Shown here piece after piece: positions 62,413 to 64,000 of a DNA stretch of 64,000 nt. Location: assembly GCF_026241095.1 (NCBI RefSeq), contig NZ_JAPFGB010000007.1:62001-126000 (forward strand), read 5' to 3'. The stretch is from Saccharopolyspora sp. NFXS83. Its GTDB lineage: Bacteria > Actinomycetota > Actinomycetes > Mycobacteriales > Pseudonocardiaceae. The notes under the pieces are model-generated. The model saw only the letters and a list, made by a program, of their open reading frames with translations, was not told the origin of the DNA and searched no databases. The position numbers and the translations under genes were made by a program. The number at the start of each line of letters is the position of its first letter. Within the stretch, counting starts at the first letter, position 1.

Positions 62413-63054
62413 ATGGACTCGAGGGAACTGACGAGCCTGCTGGCCGAGCACCGGCTGCTGGCGATCATCAGGGGCAGCGACCCGGCCGCGTGCCGACGCA
62501 CCGCGGAGGTGCTCGTCGAGGCCGGGGTGCGGCTGCTGGAGGTGTCGTTGACGTCGGCGGACGCGCTCGGTGTGCTCAGCGGGATCAGCGCGACGCTCGG
62601 CGCGGAGGCCCACATCGGCGCGGGCACCGTGCTCACCGCCGACGACGCGCGCAACGCCCAAGCGGCCGGGGCGACGTTCGCCGTCACCCCGGCTCTCGCG
62701 GACGGAACGACGACCGCGATCGAGCTGGGCATGCCGGTGCTGGCGGGCGCGATGACCCCGACCGAGGTGCTCGCCGCTGATCGTGCGGGTGCCGCCGCGG
62801 TGAAGCTGTTCCCGGCAGGCGGCCTGGGGCCCGGCTACGTCAAGGCGCTGCGGGACCCGTTCCCCGGACTGCACTTCGTGCCGGTCGGCGGGATCGGCCT
62901 CGCCGACGTTTCCGGTTACCTCCGAGCGGGTGCGCTCGCGGTGGGCATCGGCAGCCCGCTGTCCGGGGACGCGCCGCACGGCGGCGACCTGGGCGCGCTG
63001 CGGGCGCGGGCCCGGGAGTTCGTCGCAGCCGCGGGCGAAGGGAGCGGGACGTGA
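62413..63054 (+). CDS. dgoA: KDPG/KDPGal aldolase
   Basis: 213 residues, class I aldolase. RLLAIIRGSD at the start, VEAGVRLLEVSLTS, AHIGAGTVLT and the Schiff-base Lys in AAVKLFPAGGLGP, VPVGGIGLADV. Splits 2-keto-3-deoxy-6-phosphogalactonate to pyruvate and glyceraldehyde 3-phosphate. ATG 62413 lies after GAGGAG; its stop overlaps the kinase start. Confidence 0.9.
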   Translation: MDSRELTSLLAEHRLLAIIRGSDPAACRRTAEVLVEAGVRLLEVSLTSADALGVLSGISATLGAEAHIGAGTVLTADDARNAQAAGATFAVTPALADGTTTAIELGMPVLAGAMTPTEVLAADRAGAAAVKLFPAGGLGPGYVKALRDPFPGLHFVPVGGIGLADVSGYLRAGALAVGIGSPLSGDAPHGGDLGALRARAREFVAAAGEGSGT

Positions 63055-63968
63055 CCGAAGTCGTGACCCTCGGCGAGACGATGGTGGCGATGCACGCGGA
63101 AGGGCTGCTGCGGCTCGGCACCACGCTGCGCACGTCGATCGCCGGCGCCGAGTCCAACGTCGCGATCGGGTTGGCCCGGCTCGGACGCCGGGTCCGCTGG
63201 GCAGGACGAGTAGGTCGCGACGAGCCTGGCGAGCTGGTGCTGCGCACGTTGCGGGCCGAGGGCATCGATGTGTCTGCTGTGGAACACGATGACGCGCCGA
63301 CCGGGCTGATCCTGTTCGAGCAGCGGCTGCCCGACGTCACGAGGGTGCAGTACTACCGAACGGGCTCGGCCGGTTCCCAGCTCGGCGAGGACGACGCAGT
63401 GGCCGCGTTCGGCGAAGGCGTGCGACTGGTGCACCTGAGCGGCATCACCCCGGCGCTGGGCGACGGCCCCCGCTCGGCCGTGCGCGCGGCGTTGCGCCGA
63501 GCGCACGAGATCGGCGCCGAGGTGTCGTTCGACGTGAACTTCCGCTCGAGGCTCTGGTCCGCCGCCGAGGCGGCCGATGCGCTCACCCCGCTCGCCAGGC
63601 AGGCGCACATCGTCATCGGGTCAGCGGAGGAGCTGGACCTCGTCGGTGGCCCCGAGCGCCTGCTCTCAACCGGAGTGCGCGAGGTGGTGACCAAGCTCGG
63701 GGCGCAGGGCGCGTCGGCCGTCACCGCGGACGGGGAATGGAGCGCGCCGGGCCACAGCGTCCCCGTCGTGGACTCCGTCGGTGCGGGCGACGCGTTCACC
63801 GCCGGGTACCTGTCCGCATTCCTCGACGGCCTCGGCGTGCCGGACCGCCTCGCGCGCGGCAACGCCTGCGGTGCTTTCGCCGTCGCGACCTCCGGCGACT
63901 GGGAGGGCTGCCCGACGCGAACCGAGCTGGGGCTGCTCGGCGCCGGAGAGGGGACGGTGCTGCGATGA
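63051..63968 (+). CDS. PfkB-family 2-keto-3-deoxy sugar kinase
   Basis: 305 residues, ribokinase fold. GETMVAMHAEG at the start, AGAESNVAIGLARLG, the signature DSVGAGDAFTAGYLSAF with the catalytic Asp, and a helix NACGAFAVA. Known KdgK-type kinases phosphorylate 2-keto-3-deoxygluconate or -galactonate at O6. The GTG start overlaps the aldolase stop, and its own stop overlaps the next ATG. Confidence 0.9.
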   Translation: MTEVVTLGETMVAMHAEGLLRLGTTLRTSIAGAESNVAIGLARLGRRVRWAGRVGRDEPGELVLRTLRAEGIDVSAVEHDDAPTGLILFEQRLPDVTRVQYYRTGSAGSQLGEDDAVAAFGEGVRLVHLSGITPALGDGPRSAVRAALRRAHEIGAEVSFDVNFRSRLWSAAEAADALTPLARQAHIVIGSAEELDLVGGPERLLSTGVREVVTKLGAQGASAVTADGEWSAPGHSVPVVDSVGAGDAFTAGYLSAFLDGLGVPDRLARGNACGAFAVATSGDWEGCPTRTELGLLGAGEGTVLR

Positions 63969-64000
63969 CCGGCAGCGGCGAACTCGTGTGGACGGCGTGG
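63965..64000 (+). CDS. Start of a further gene of the galactonate operon
   Basis: ATGA-coupled start; only 12 codons (MTGSGELVWTAW) before the window ends. Too short to identify; a lactonase, epimerase or transporter would fit the operon. Confidence 0.5.
   Translation, partial: MTGSGELVWTAW

Overview
The window is very GC-rich DNA from a high-GC actinomycete. Gene families, GTG/TTG starts, a type I-E CRISPR repeat of the actinobacterial sort and DUF1707/XRE-MmyB genes fit Pseudonocardiales. A Saccharopolyspora-like organism is a guess that the sequence does not prove. Genes sit on both strands, and many stretches hold broken gene pieces, so this is an accessory, rearranged part of the chromosome.

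Layout. 1-6.85 kb looks like ordinary chromosome: multicopper oxidase (cut by the window edge), a Met/His-rich lipoprotein, an ArsB-type carrier, an MHS transporter, a DUF1707 protein, a Nudix hydrolase and a DinB-type polymerase. At 6905-6978 lies an intact tRNA-Pro(GGG) with a strong terminator. The last 39 bases of this locus (tRNA 3' half) recur exactly at 12902-12940 and, decayed, at 53770-53808. I read these as attachment-site duplications bounding two stacked islands. Island A (about 6 kb) holds a frameshifted nucleotidyltransferase gene, a YbaB-like protein and a D-tartrate unit: GntR regulator, palindromic operator, D(-)-tartrate dehydratase and DctA carrier. Island B (about 41 kb) starts with debris and small genes (lone CRISPR leader-repeat, TrhA plus a broken TrhA copy, cold-shock protein, MerR, truncated M23 peptidase, SDR tail) and then carries two large gene sets.

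The first set (19.2-39.3 kb) is the most interesting part. One tightly coupled operon encodes an SDR, a RidA protein, an aminobenzoate-type CoA ligase, a fused FAD-monooxygenase/old-yellow-enzyme of the 2-aminobenzoyl-CoA (or salicylyl-CoA) type, an enoyl-CoA hydratase with an added zinc ribbon, two acyl-CoA dehydrogenases, a 41-residue peptide, a ketol-acid reductoisomerase, a fused anthranilate synthase (TrpEG) and a short class II DAHP synthase. A BASS carrier, an MFS exporter, a GntR regulator, two Lrp regulators and a dihydroxy-acid dehydratase follow. Genes that make anthranilate are in the same operon as genes that, in Azoarcus, dearomatise anthraniloyl-CoA for degradation. The simplest reading is a biosynthetic route in which anthranilate is made on purpose, activated, dearomatised and remodelled into a small alicyclic or ring-opened amino acid-like product that is exported. 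I know of no described pathway with this combination.

The second set (44.1-52.8 kb) is a four-gene, translationally coupled iterative polyketide/fatty acid synthase of the PUFA/heterocyst-glycolipid kind: AT-ACP, KS plus a truncated chain-length-factor-like domain, KR-DH, and KR-DH with the DH histidine replaced by cysteine. Between the sets are a CPBP protease, a NarL-type two-component pair and a ruined EccC gene.

The right part (54-64 kb) has an NAD-dependent epimerase-like enzyme, an ABM monooxygenase, an XRE/MmyB regulator, a TetR/SDR pair with a clear operator, another graveyard of gene fragments, and a De Ley-Doudoroff galactose/galactonate operon (SDR, DgoD, KDPGal aldolase, PfkB kinase) that runs out of the window.
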